Assembly: GCA_002150815.3 (NCBI GenBank)
Contig: NDFF03000374.1
Location: 1-64,000, forward strand
Source: Grammothele lineata
Taxonomy: Eukaryota; Basidiomycota; Agaricomycetes; Polyporales; Polyporaceae
DNA length: 64,000 bases
Reading direction: 5' to 3'
Below are positions 1 through 10,551 of this stretch, piece after piece. The notes under the pieces were generated by a model, which saw only the letters and a program-made list of their open reading frames with translations, was not told the DNA's origin and made no database searches. Position numbers and translations under genes: made by a program. Positions within the stretch are counted from its first letter, which is position 1; each line of letters starts with the position of its first letter.

Positions 1-1342
1 AAAGAGCGGGACAGGGATACGGGGAGGGCAAGGCGGCCGAGCCCGGAGTATGGCGAGTACCGCAGGCCGTCGCCCAGGAGAGATCCTGGAGGCGAGGGTG
101 AGGGTGGTCGGGATGGGGCTGAGAACGCGCCGTGGAGGCAGCAGGAGAACATGTACCCTAATCGGGGCGGGAGGCAAGGTTATGGTGGAGGAGGACACGT
201 AGGCGGTGGTGGTTCGGACTTCATGGACAGGTGTGTTTCCGCTGCGATGATTGGAGTATGAGACGTGCTAACACCCACTTAGTCGAAGGCAACAGAGAGA
301 AGCGAGCACTATTACAGTATGGCCGCCGTCACCCAAGGCCCCGACACGAGTAGAGTACGTGTCTATAACCACCGCACTAGACAAAGACATACTGACTGGT
401 GCGCTTAGCTCCCCAACCCGAGACTCCAAGAAGCACAAAAAGTCGCACAAGCGGCGGCGGGATTCCGACTCGGATACGGACTCGACCGATTCCGAGGAGG
501 AACGCTGTCGCCGTGAACGCAAAGAACGAAAGAAAGCCCGGAAAGAGCGCAAAGAGCGCGATCACGACCGTGAGCGGGAGAAGGGCCGAGATAGGGACCG
601 GTCCCGCGAACGTCGCCGGCACCGCTCCCGCTCGCGCAAGTACAGCGACGACGAAGACAGCGACCGCGACCGCGACCGCAGGAGCAAGCGCCACCACACG
701 CGCTCGAGAAGCCCCAAACGGCGCGAGGACCGGCGGAGCACGACAAGGACGAAGAGCCCAGAGCAGCGCCCGCCTTCGACTCCCGAGGAGGACGACTGGG
801 TCGAGAAACCCGCCGGGGCTTTGGTCTCTCTCGACAAGCAACGCGCGTCTGCGTCGTCGATGCTGCCCCCGTCGGTCCCGTCCGGGAAGGGCAAGGCTCC
901 TGCCACCGACGGGGACGAAATGGACGAAGACGATTCCGGAGACGAGGTCGGCCCGCAGCCTGTAAACGTGAAGGCGAGCTCGGGACGGAACAAAGTCGAC
1001 GAACGGCAGTACGGCGGGGCGCTCCTGCGTGGCGAAGGAAGCGCGATGGCCGCGTTCCTCAAGGACGGGACGGACGTGCGCATCCCGCGCCGTGGCGAGA
1101 TCGGGCTGTCGTCGAACGAGATCGCGTCGTTCGAGCAGGTTGGGTACGTGATGAGCGGGAGCCGGCACCGGCGCATGAACGCGGTGCGGATGCGGAAGGA
1201 GAACCAGGTCATCACGGCGGAGGAGAAGCGCGGGATGCTCAAGCTCCAGCAGGAGGAGCGGCAGCGGCACGAGGCGATCCTCCGCGAGGAGTTCCAGCAA
1301 CTTGTCCAGGAGAAGCTCAAGGCATCGGGCGCAGCCAAGTGA
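1..1342 (+). CDS. NKAP-like nuclear RNA-processing protein, 5' end cut by window
   Basis: Carboxy half of an NKAP-family protein (nuclear, linked to RNA splicing and transcriptional control in animals). Exons run 1-230, 283-354 and 409-1342. The introns 231-282 and 355-408 have GT..AG ends, and the second has a clear CTGAC branch site; all phases agree. The reading frame is open at base 1, so the start lies outside the window. The protein begins with an Arg/Gly/Asp-rich stretch, then a WPPSPKAP motif as in NKAP, a long Arg/Ser/Asp/Lys-rich low-complexity region, and ends with the conserved NKAP C-terminal domain of roughly 110 residues (key parts [48 protein letters not shown]). The stop is at 1340-1342. 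The domain identity is recognised by eye and is strong; its exact role in fungi is inferred from the family. Confidence 0.9.
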
Positions 1343-1662
1343 GCCACATGCCAGTGGAGGAGTACTGTAATACGGGTCTTATTGTCTCAACGCTCGAATG
1401 TATTGCCTGTTATGCTTGTGCAACTCATCATCAGGATATAACCTGCCACTTCCCAAGATCCAAGATGACTTCGGACATGCGTTGTAAGGCACGACGTCCT
1501 GTTCATTGCTCGGACTTGTTGGACTTCGTCTAGGACTGCGAAGTAGTCACGTGCTCGAAATTTACCCAGAAAGCAATCTGATTGGTCGCGACCGTCGACT
1601 CGCGCCTACGTCTCTCCCCGTCTTCTCTGCTCGACCAGACCTCGCCATATTGTCCTGCCAGG

Positions 1663-3150
1663 ATGGTTTCGTTCCAGTGAGTATTTGAGAGTTGTCTTGT
1701 CTTGCTGGGACTTACTCTGTCTTCCAGGTGTGACGGTGAGCCCAAATCTTTCGCAAGCACCTCGCGATGCGATAATCCGCGCAGGACATTTTCTGACTCT
1801 CCTCGCTGCCATTCCTGTTTCCCTCTACCCTTCATCGCTGCCATGATATGTTGTGCGCACAGGATGTGGAGACACCGTGAAGAAGCCGAAGCTTGAGAAG
1901 CACTACCAGCAGTGTCATGCCTCCGTGAGCTGCATCGACTGTCACACCACGTTCGCCGGGCCCGCACAATTCAAGGGCCATACTGCGTGTATCAGCGAGG
2001 CGGAGAAGTACCAAAAGGGGCTCTACAAGGGTCCTAAGGTGCGTCATGCCCCCATATGTCTTGCTGTGTATTCCGTGTGCTTACATTCCGTTCCTCGCCT
2101 TCCCTTTCGCGTCCTTCCTTCTCCTCGTGCTGCGCTCCTCAGACCGGCGGGCAGCAAAGTGGTGGCCCGCGCGGCGGCGCCGGTCAAGGCGCGCACCTCT
2201 ACAACCGCGACGGCCGCCCGAACGCGAGCGGCAGCGGCAGCGGTAACGGCGGTGGTAAGTATCAGCCCTGGGCACGGCAGCAAGGCGGCGGCTGGGGCAC
2301 CCCGCGGCGCGGTTTCGAGGCATCTGGCGCTAACGGCACTCCCCTGGGCACCCCCGTGCGCATGTCGCCCGTGATAGTCGAGCCGTCTGAGACACCTGCC
2401 GCCGCGAAGGAGAAGGGCAAGGAGAAGGAGAAGGCGGAAGCGGAGGTGGAGGTGAAGGAGGGCGGGAAGAAGGAGAAGAAGAAGGAGAAGAAGCGCAAGT
2501 CTGAGGCCGCCGAGGTGCGTCATTGCGCTCGTTTATCGGTATATGAAGATGCTGATTGGACGTGCGATGAACAGGGTGGCGAGCCCAAGCAGAAAAAGGC
2601 TAAACATGTCGAGGAGACCGAAGCTGTTGCGCCTTCCTCGCCCGCCAAGGCGACCGAGGTAGTCGATGCTCCCGAAAAGTCAGAAAAGAAGTCCAAGAAA
2701 GAGAAGAAGGAGAAAAAGAGCAAGAAGGAGAAGGAGAGTAAACAAACGGAGGACGCTCCTCCAGCAGAGTCTCCGGTGAATGAGAAGAAGAGCAAAAAGG
2801 AGAAGAAGGCGAAGGAGACACCGGCGGCTGAGGTCGAGACCGTCGCAGAACCACAGGTGGATGAGGGCAAGTCGAAGAAACGGAAGCGCGATGAGGTCGA
2901 TGAGTCGTCAACACCAGCATCCAAGGAGAAGAAGGCGAAGAAGGATAAGAAGAAGGATAAGTCGAAGAAGAGTGTAGAGGACGTGGCAGAGGACAATATG
3001 GACGTCGACGCCTCTCCTTCAGCCGCGCCGGAAGAGTCATCCGTTCCGGAAACGAAGTCGGAGAAGAAAGAAAAGAAAGACAAGAAGGAGAAGAAGGAGA
3101 AGAAAAAGGAGAAGAAGGGGAAGAAGGACAAGGCGACGGTGGAGGCGTGA
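1663..3150 (+). CDS. LYAR-type C2HC zinc-finger nucleolar protein
   Basis: Homologue of LYAR, a nucleolar growth regulator acting in ribosome production. Coding exons are 1663-1676, 1728-1735, 1863-2038, 2143-2514 and 2575-3150, giving 381 residues with consistent phases. The second exon has only 8 bases, yet it supplies the Cys and Gly of the first zinc knuckle: the spliced start reads MVSFQCDGCGDTVKKPKLEK, followed by CxDC and HxxCIS elements of the two LYAR fingers (residues about 1-65). After that come a Gly/Ser-rich linker and a very long Lys/Glu-rich tail with KKxKKEKK blocks typical of nucleolar proteins. The last intron (60 bases, 2515-2574) is a multiple of three with no stop, so retention would add 20 residues. 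It lies tandem to the NKAP-like gene. Confidence 0.9.
1728..1735 (+). other. 8-base microexon of the LYAR-like gene
   Basis: Exon of 8 bases between introns 1677-1727 and 1736-1862. Both flanks carry GT and AG ends. Without it the CxxCG zinc knuckle is lost and the frame breaks, so the exon is required by protein homology. Confidence 0.85.
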
Positions 3151-3501
3151 AGATGCGGACCACCGCGGGGTGTCGGTTGACGTACTGATGCTCGGGGTTA
3201 TTGTATGTCCATGTCACTTTTACGGTTTCAGTGTTGTGCTTTCGACTTGCTATAGCTTTAATCCGCATGCTATGTATCTTTTCTTCGCCGGGCCCACTCA
3301 GGTCCGTACTCTACCTTGCGTCCAGGCTTCCGAGTCGACGGACCGGAGCCGGCCCGCCGAAGCAACTCCGCGATAGTCGGAACTCCCGTATTTGTGCACC
3401 TTGCCTCTTGTCGGCCAGGACTCGAAAGTTTACGCTCTTTCACCAACGACTGGGGATACCGAGTACTAGAACGCTTCACCGAACGCTGCTGACTCCTCAC
3501 G

Positions 3502-4121
3502 ATGAACACGCCTACATTGTCTCCGAAGTCCGACACCAAATCCAAGGTGGTCACAGCCTTCGTCGACCAACCGACGTTCTCGTGTGCGCGCTGTACCGCA
3601 GTTATCGTGAGTGATAGAGATCAATAGTTTCCTCACTGACTAACACTCCAAACCTCGCTTAGGCACTGCAAGATGAGCTTATCAGTAAGGCTTTCTCAGG
3701 GAGAGACGGACGTGGCTAGTATGTTCCTGCCCCTAGGAATGACGAGCTTGAGGGCGATAACCGGAGCTGATCAGCTTAGTCCACTCCGCCGTGAACCTCA
3801 AGATGGGGAAGAAAGAAGACCGACCACTCATGTATGTCTTCTCTCGTGTCGCTGAGGTGGGTCCGAATTGTGCTGAACGATGGCGCCATCGAATAGGACG
3901 GGCGTACACACCGTTGCCGACGTCTTCTGCATGGGCTGCAATGATCGCATGGGATGGTATTATCACAAGGCGTCCGACCAGACACAGAAATATAAAGAAG
4001 GTGGGCATTTCCAATGCGCAACGCAGCAGACGTCTGTGAATACTGAGTCGTCCGTATAGGGAAGTACCTTCTAGAGCGGGAGAAGCTCGTGAAAGAGAAT
4101 CATTGGACTCTCGACGATTGA
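3502..4121 (+). CDS. Yippee-family zinc-binding protein
   Basis: Small yippee-like (YPEL/Moh1) protein of 127 residues in five exons: 3502-3606, 3663-3718, 3775-3831, 3897-4000 and 4060-4121. No single open frame shows it; it appears only after splicing. The joined protein has the yippee signature CX2C-X52-CX2C exactly (Cys 28, 31, 84, 87), with ALQDELISKAFSGRDGRGYL after the first pair and MGWYYHKASDQTQKYKEGKY after the second, ending KLVKENHWTLDD. This fixes the acceptor of intron 2 at CAG 3774 rather than the nearby TAG 3779. Yippee proteins adopt a beta-tent fold that binds zinc; in animals they occur at centrosomes or nucleoli and the yeast member Moh1 is linked to stationary phase. The cellular role here is not shown by the sequence. 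Confidence 0.93.
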
Positions 4122-5594
4122 TTTGATCATGTTCTGCATCTCTTCAACATCATATCCACTCTTCTCAAACCTCGGATGCAGCTGTTTCGAGGGTATTTAC
4201 GGCGAAGCATCCCAGGCTAAGTCAGTTTCATTGCACATCATTGACGTGCACGGCACCCACCGCGCAGCGGGGTCAGCGTGGTCAACACACGTTCATTTCT
4301 CGTCCTCCTCAGTCGTTGACCCCTATCTACCGTCGTTCGTGTGTGCGTGGATACGTCTGACTCTCGCTGGGGGCTCATCGCTGGGCAGTGTGAATTGAGG
4401 CCTCGGAGCGTCCGCGCTTCCTTCAGCTCCCTCGCGCTGCTGCCAGGTGAGCGGTTCCGTCCCTCGTGTAGCTGTCCTCACTGACGAACTTGAACTCCCG
4501 CGCGCCGCTGCCAGGCGCTCCTATTATTCGGTTTATCGAGTTACCCTCGCGCCCTCCCGGTGTTTTGATTTCCTCTTACATGTAGAAGTATATGATGTGT
4601 ACCCTTTGTAGCCTCATTCACGAAAACTCGACACTCTTGCTGGGAATCCCGAACTTCTGAAGGGCTGGAGTGACTGAGTTGAGCCCATGGAGGGCTCAAT
4701 ATGGTGCGTTCTCGGCAATGTTCTACGCCAACGCCACTAGCATGTTGGCAACAGCAAAAATTAGATTATCAACCGCTCGCGCCCGGGGCAGTTCTGCAAG
4801 CACATGTCCGGTAGTAGGTACGTCTTCATGCATTGAAGCTTCGTCACGAGTATGGCTGGGACATCTGACGATTCATTGAAATTTGATAGGTCCCGTATGG
4901 CACCATTCGACGGTACTATTCTGACGCTGACAGCCCCTTGGAAGAGGCCGGCGGCGATATCAGGGCTCCACAGGTACGAGCCAGGCTCCAACCTGCGGCC
5001 CCTTGTTGACTCGAGCGGCGGCATTGTCAGGCAAACTTAAATCTACAGTGCTCGTATCGTCAGATATAGCATCGTCAGAGCGAGTGCCCGAGTGTGCTGG
5101 TCTTCCAGAAGCCATAGCGGCTCGGGGTCGGAACCGCACACCGGCACTCGGGCCTGAGGATATCACCAGGGAAGCTCAGGCTTGAAAACCGTGCTCGACC
5201 TGCAACGAGAGATTTCGAACATGCTGTCGGGACTAGGATCAAGTCGACTAGGACAGAGACGGGGCGTGTGTGTGCATAGAGGTGAGAGAAATGATCAAAA
5301 CCTGTACATATCGAGAGCCTTACCAGCGGACAGGAGTCGAGGAAGCGGATTACAAGCACACGAGCACACCAACCAGTGACGCCGGCAGGGTCGGTCACGG
5401 GTGAAGTGGCTACGCCAACATGAACCACCTTCAGTGCTTGCGTCTTCAATATGCGAACAAGTACCCCACTTCCATGTTCCACGTTAACGCTGTCAGTGCA
5501 ACATACAGCCAGAAATTCGTCATCTCCCTTGTCCTCGCCCGCCGCGCAGAATTTCCGACCGCCGCCTTAGCGGCTAAAGACGACTCCTCTGAGC
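4122..5594. other. 1.5 kb without a supportable gene
   Basis: Only short frames on both strands, with no domain I recognise and no splice-joined model that closes. A 14-base motif ending in GCTGCCAG occurs twice, near 4430-4445 and 4500-4516. This may be promoter and spacer sequence between the yippee gene and the gene at 5737, or a decayed gene. Confidence 0.5.
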
Positions 5595-5720
5595 TATAAA
5601 ACCTTGGCTATGTCCTGGCGGTATCAACAGTTCAGTTCTACATCCCACTCAGGTACTTGCCACTTGTCCCCGCTTACGAGCCTCGGACGCGGTCATCTGA
5701 TGGATTTTATACCCCTCTAG
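5595..5720 (+). promoter_or_regulatory. TATA box and 5'-UTR intron of the 5737 gene
   Basis: TATAAA at 5595-5600 lies about 140 bases before the start codon. A GTACTT..CTCTAG segment at 5653-5720 looks like an intron in the 5' untranslated leader, 16 bases before the ATG. Confidence 0.5.
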
Positions 5721-5736
5721 CACATCAACTTCTAAC

Positions 5737-6201
5737 ATGTCGTCTGACACCGAGACCCCCACTGTCCGAGTCTACACGGCGGAGGACCTCATGGACGAAA
5801 CTGCCGCCCCCAGGGTAGGCGACGTCATTCAAATCGGCGATGTCCGCTCCACTTACGGAGGAAAACACACCTTCGCCTCGACCGACGACTTCGCCAACGT
5901 CATCGGCAGCTCGAGCGACCCCAAGGTCGACGGCCTAGCGTGGATCAACCTGTGGAAGCGCACCTACCCCGGCGTCGCCATCACCGACTGCTCTTCCTAC
6001 GATTTTCCCACCGGTTTCGGTTGCACCACGAACTTTGTGGGCGGCCATGTGATCTTGGGCCAGACGGCGCAGGTGGTGGCCGCCGGGTCGAACGACGTCT
6101 ACATCATTCCCATCTGCCAGAAGCACAACAAGAACAACAACGTGTACATGAGGCCCATCAAGGAGAACCGTGCCGTCTGGTTGAAGAACTACCTCAGATA
6201 G
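5737..6201 (+). CDS. Small protein with GHV..PICQKHN motif, function unknown
   Basis: Intronless coding frame of 154 residues behind a TATA box and a probable leader intron. The first 80 residues are not recognised. The second half has Cys residues around positions 85-95, then GGHVILGQ, a hydrophobic strand VYIIPICQKHNKNNN, and a basic end. The order Cys, GHV, PxCxxHN resembles a zinc-binding treble-clef arrangement of HNH-like small domains seen in some bacterial and fungal proteins; this is a motif impression, not a firm family assignment. No signal peptide or membrane segment is seen. It ends 100 bases before the convergent F-box gene. High codon bias to C/G endings supports that it is expressed. 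Confidence 0.75.
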   Translation: MSSDTETPTVRVYTAEDLMDETAAPRVGDVIQIGDVRSTYGGKHTFASTDDFANVIGSSSDPKVDGLAWINLWKRTYPGVAITDCSSYDFPTGFGCTTNFVGGHVILGQTAQVVAAGSNDVYIIPICQKHNKNNNVYMRPIKENRAVWLKNYLR

Positions 6202-6300
6202 TAGGGGAGGCGTACATAGGAGATCGGCGCGTGCAAAGCCATGGCACTGTATAGGCTACAGAGTCCCACAATTGATGATATGATGTTGTTGTTCAGCGAT

Positions 6301-8114
6301 TCACATCGGCTCGCGGTGTACCATCCAGGACATGTCAAAGGCGCACAATAGTTGACCCGCGTCCTTGAGAGGATCTACCTCACTCCATATCTTCGTCGTA
6401 TCCCGCCTCTTCAATGTCCGGAAGCCTTCCAGGCCAGGAAAGAGCCCGTGAAGGACGGATGCCAGCTTGTCCGCATCTGAGATACTGAGATGCCAGCCGC
6501 CCATGCTGCTCGTCGCGATGCAAAGGCTTCGTAAGGTGACACGCGGAGGATCCGTTCGCCGGGAGAGCCGCTCCTCGAGTGCGGACAGATGGTCTTCAGT
6601 GACATGAGCGGTGGGTACTCGGAGTGTGTCGAGCGCACGACAGTGCTCAGCCAAGGTCACGACGCTGAGCAGCGAGGGCAATCGATTGAGGCCATTTGAG
6701 CGAAGTACGCTGTGGTCTTTGAATCCGATCGAGAGGTGCTGGATGTTCGGCCATGCGTTCTGCATGGCAAACACGTCGGCGTCGGTAATTGAGAACGAGT
6801 AATGAAACACGGCCATGTCGAAGTGGACGAGACCAGGACAAGATAGAAGAGGGCCCACAAACTCTTGAAATTGGTAATCGGGGCCGAACGGGGGATGCGA
6901 ACTGTTTGTGAGCCAGATTGAAAGCTCCAAACGTTCGAGAGAAACCGCATTGCGAAATTGTACCGATTTCAAGACTGTCTGAATACTGTCCAGGGTGGTC
7001 GCTTCTACAGCGTTGATGGTGACATCTTCCAACGATTGTGACATTATGGAGGGGACGAAGGCTTCGATGCGAGAGAGCGTGGCCGCAATGTTCAACTTCC
7101 GTAACGACGAAAGCATAGGAGGGTATTGACACGGTTCTGGCGAGGAGTTTCCCGATCGCTCCTCGCACTGTACATCTAAATCCGTGAGCTTGTCGAAGAC
7201 GGCGGACTGAAAAAATGTCGTGGACGCTGCGAGAGACGAGGGGAGAGAGAGGCTCAAGCGAGCCAAACCGCGATATTGAGTGAGGTCGCCCAACTCTCGC
7301 AACTGTGCTTCTATGCGAAGACTACGTACATGCCCAAAAGATGCCCCTAGTTGGTCTACGAGCCTGGTCGAAGAACCAGCCGTGATCGAGACGGTCTTCA
7401 GGGTTGGTGGCCTCAAGGCTGGGTGTACTAGTATTCCGCGAGTGTCTGTGGAGCCTGGAGGCCCTCCAAGTTACTATGTTGACGTTGATCTCCAGCATTT
7501 CCAGTCGAGGAAGGAAGTGCTCCGGGCACCCTTCATAGCCACGTATAACATCAAGGATCTCCATGAAACTGTAGCCTAGGGAGTTTTTAAGGGTTAACCA
7601 CCGAACTTTGCGAGCGTAAGCTATGAAAAGATCCCAGTCCTGGGCGGCCCGCATTTCACTACGGTCCAACTCCGGCTGAGACAGTGGCGTGAGGTCAGCG
7701 TGGTATGTATAGAAGCGAGTATAAGTAACTGACGATCGTAGAAATTGTTGCAGGTGAGCCGTCTACGTTTCTGCACCGCTTATAGAATCTTCTGTAGCCG
7801 GGTAGCAGCCTGAAGAGGGGTTCTATGTCAGGTAGGGCCGCCCACAATCGATCGTTTGCAGGCCCATAGAAGACCTTGCAAGTCAGTGCAGCGCTGTAGA
7901 GAGTTGCTTGAAGTGACCTCCTTTCCCTAACGTCGACCCTCCCAGCGTCATCAAAGGGAAGGATTGAAAGATGGTCAAGGATTTCGTGCAGCAGTTCCGG
8001 ACAAGAAAACACTGGATGTGGTGTGGGGGCAAGTTGAGCCACGGTGGTTGAAGGTTGCAACGTGGCGTGAGTGGGGAGTTCAACGGGCTGCGGCTTTCCA
8101 GGGTGTGAGTCCAA
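6301..8114 (-). CDS. F-box/leucine-rich protein, with an unresolved junction
   Basis: Agaricomycete F-box protein. The N-terminal exon (about 8114 down to 7767) contains PELLHEILDHL, the F-box helix that would bind Skp1, and ALTCKVFYGPANDRLW, typical of fungal F-box proteins. A 91-base intron (7766-7676, branch CTGAC) joins to PELDRSEMRAAQDWDLFIAYARKVRWL. The long C-terminal part (to the stop at 6301) has leucine-rich stretches such as LEMLEINVN, LRIEAQL, LTDLDVQ and LERLELSI. Between about 7480 and 7400 the frame shifts; no ordinary intron bridges it except a 79-base GTAACT..AAG candidate, so this is either a non-standard splice site or a 1-base lesion. No ATG is found in frame at the 5' end, so the first exon is missing from this model; a frame of 81 residues at 8147-8392 on the same strand could belong to it but does not join cleanly. 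Confidence 0.7.
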
Positions 8115-8589
8115 TCGAGTCAGTAGAGCAATACTTCAATCATCACTCACGATCTTCGAAGATCTTCCACGAGAACCACAGACGAGAGACGATCCAAGAT
8201 TGCCCATGTTGGTTGAGGTTCAAGCCCAAGTCCGAATCGAGTACTGGCCGCCTGGCGAAGTTCGGGAGGGACTTGCGCTTCGGGGCGTCTGCTTAAAAGT
8301 TCGGAGAACAATAGGCCGGTGGCAGACCATTGTCCCATTAACACATTCAATAGACTGATTCCATACCCTGACGCATTAGCACTTGTTCCCATGTGCTAGC
8401 GTCTAGGTAAGAGACTACAATATCGAGTTGAGGCAGTCCTCCGTAAGACTCGTGTATGTGCGGATGGTCGATATACATTGCGTGGTTTACATAGCATTAC
8501 AAGGCCGGAAGCAAGATCTGCATACAATCCCTGGTATCCTTCACTGATCATCTCTTCTATCGCACGTAGACAGGGGAAACACACCGCGC

Positions 8590-10075
8590 TCAGAACGACG
8601 TCGTCGAGTCGACCTCGATGGTGGGCACGATCGACGCGATGAACTTGAGGAACACGACGAGGTAGAAGTCGACGCGCATGCCCTCGACCTCCTCGCCCTC
8701 GGCTGCGGGAACCTTGTCGTCCTTGCCGTTCCCGCTCGCGCGCCGGAAGAGCCACTTCTTCGGCTTGTCCTTGCCGCCCGCGGACTTGCGTGCGGCTTGC
8801 TGCTCCTCGATCACGCCCTGGTTCATGCGCTCGATGACCTTCTTCATCACACTTGCGTGCTTGCACGGGTGAACGGACGCCGCCTGGAGGGATGCCGAGT
8901 GCGGGAAGGCCTCGATGGTAACCGTCTTGAATGCATGGTCTGCTGAGACGTCTTGGAAGATTTGTGGGGGAGTGAGGGGCGTGCCGTTCTGGGGGGGATG
9001 ATAGTGTGAGCTTCGATATATGGGGAGCCGAACGTTGGGATAGACGTACCTCGTCGTAGCCGAGAAGCCAGATGCGCGGTGTTTGGTAGTACTTGTCGTA
9101 CGTGATCATCACGTCGTACGTCCGCACTTGAAGCAGGTTTCCCTTCGCCACTTCGACCTCGCTATCGTCACCCGCCACATTGAACACCCGCACATGCTGA
9201 AGGCAATAAGCCGTTTGAAGGACTCACCCTGCTTCTACCACGCCGCTTGAAGGTGCAGCGGCCTTGGGTGCGGCCGTCGCCTCATCCTCGCCCTCCTCTA
9301 GTTCCTCCTCCATATCCGGGATCTCATCCATGTCAGGGATCTCTGCGGGCTCTCCACGCGCACCACCAAGAGAGAGGTTGCCCATCGCCCCCGACGCGTC
9401 CGCGTCATCGACATCCGGGATATCGTCGATGTGGCCAACATGCGCGCCCGAAGCGTCATGTGAAGCGGCGCGTCCTGCGTGCGTCTCGACCCACTCCTCC
9501 TCCTTGCCCCCACCGTCCTTCGCGCCCGGGTCCGCGAACGAGAGAAGGCGCTCCGCGTCTTCGTCCGCATCGGTGTAGGCGAGCGTGCTCGCGCGTCGGA
9601 GGCAGGGCACGCCGCGCGTGAGGAGGTACTGCTTATCGGCGGGCAGGTAGTCGCGCGCCTTGGACGCGTCGCCCTTCTCCCTGCGCGCGGATAACGACGC
9701 GTTAGTTGCCGGAGCTCGTGTACGAAAAAGTGGGAAGATCGGCGGAAAGACGTACCAGGACCAGACCGGGAACTTGTACGTCAAGAAGTCGCCGGCGGCG
9801 ACGAATTCCTCTAAGGGGGACGTAAGCGCACACCGCGGGGACGGATGTAGAGATCGGGGACGCACCGGGCGTTATGCGGCCGTGCTCCTTGAACTTGCTC
9901 TCCTTGAGGACCTAGGGGACGGTCAGACGATGCGGGTCGCCGGAGGGCTGTCGGGAATTGTGGCGCACCGGACTGAGGTACTCGCGGACCGCCCAGTATT
10001 GTTGCTAATCGGAGGCGTGAGTACGATTGTAGACGAGAGCGAGACGATGGAAGTGCGGACCTGTATCGTGTGCAT
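8590..10075 (-). CDS. ATG3: ATG3, E2-like enzyme of autophagy
   Basis: ATG3 transfers the ubiquitin-like protein Atg8 to phosphatidylethanolamine on the growing autophagosome membrane. Seven exons on the minus strand, 10075-10061, 10004-9969, 9911-9866, 9810-9756, 9680-9228, 9161-9050 and 8988-8590, give 371 residues with every phase consistent. The start exon codes only MHTIQ. Family landmarks: [23 protein letters not shown], then [39 protein letters not shown], an acidic flexible region, [18 protein letters not shown], and [12 protein letters not shown]. Cys 281 in HPCKH is the catalytic cysteine. A 43-residue stretch with charged residues before the C-terminal [19 protein letters not shown] is usual for fungal Atg3. 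Intron 5 (9227-9162) was chosen because it alone joins the acidic region in frame. Confidence 0.95.
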
Positions 10076-10408
10076 GGCGTGCTGTGTCGTAAGGGGGGTC
10101 GTGGGTCGTGGCGGCGGAAGGACAAGAGAGGCTTTATAGGGCGGCGGGATAGAGGGCGGCTGTTTCTATTTGAATGTGCCTCCCGCCGTGCAGTCATCGA
10201 TCTCAGCACGTGTTGGTCGCTACTACCACTGTCGCCCCTTTAGGCACTCCCCATATCGCAGCCGACCACTCTCGGGTGGCGGTGTGGTCCCTGGCCGGTG
10301 GCCGTAATACACAACCCCAGGCGAACAAAACATGTCTCCTCAGAGGGGCCACTTCGCCACACGGCGTTTGATACACGGGGACTGGTACGTAGATGATGCA
10401 AAACCATT

Positions 10409-10494
10409 AGCCCACCGCGAGGGTCGAACTCGCAGCCTTCAGATCACCCGCAAGCGTAAGAGTCTGACGCTCTATCCGATTGAGCTAGGCGGGC
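10409..10494 (-). tRNA. tRNA-Lys(CTT) with a 12-base intron
   Basis: Complete cloverleaf on the minus strand. The acceptor stem pairs GCCCGCC with GGTGGGC (one G-T pair); the D arm is GCTC..GAGC; the anticodon stem TCAGA pairs with TCTGA; the T arm is GCGAG-TTCGACC-CTCGC. The loop reads CT-CTT-A followed by a 12-base insert (10456-10445) and A, so the anticodon is CTT for lysine and the intron sits at the canonical place one base after the anticodon. Mature length is 74. A box (TAGCTCAATCGG) and B box (GAGTTCGACCC) for RNA polymerase III are present, and a short T run follows. The discriminator base is T, which is unusual for lysine. Confidence 0.95.
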
Positions 10495-10551
10495 GATATA
10501 GTAAGGCTTTTTCAAGCCGTTATGAAGTTTTAGAGGATCTCTGTGTCTCGT

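Noticed and set aside
355..380. 26-base GT..AG intron in the NKAP-like gene
   Set aside because: Too short; the 54-base alternative 355-408 has a branch site and closes the frame.
377..1300. Long minus-strand frame opposite the NKAP-like gene
   Set aside because: Low-complexity mirror of the Arg/Ser-rich coding strand; no domain.
5075..5482. Minus-strand frame of 135 residues
   Set aside because: No recognisable domain and no splice model; judged chance.
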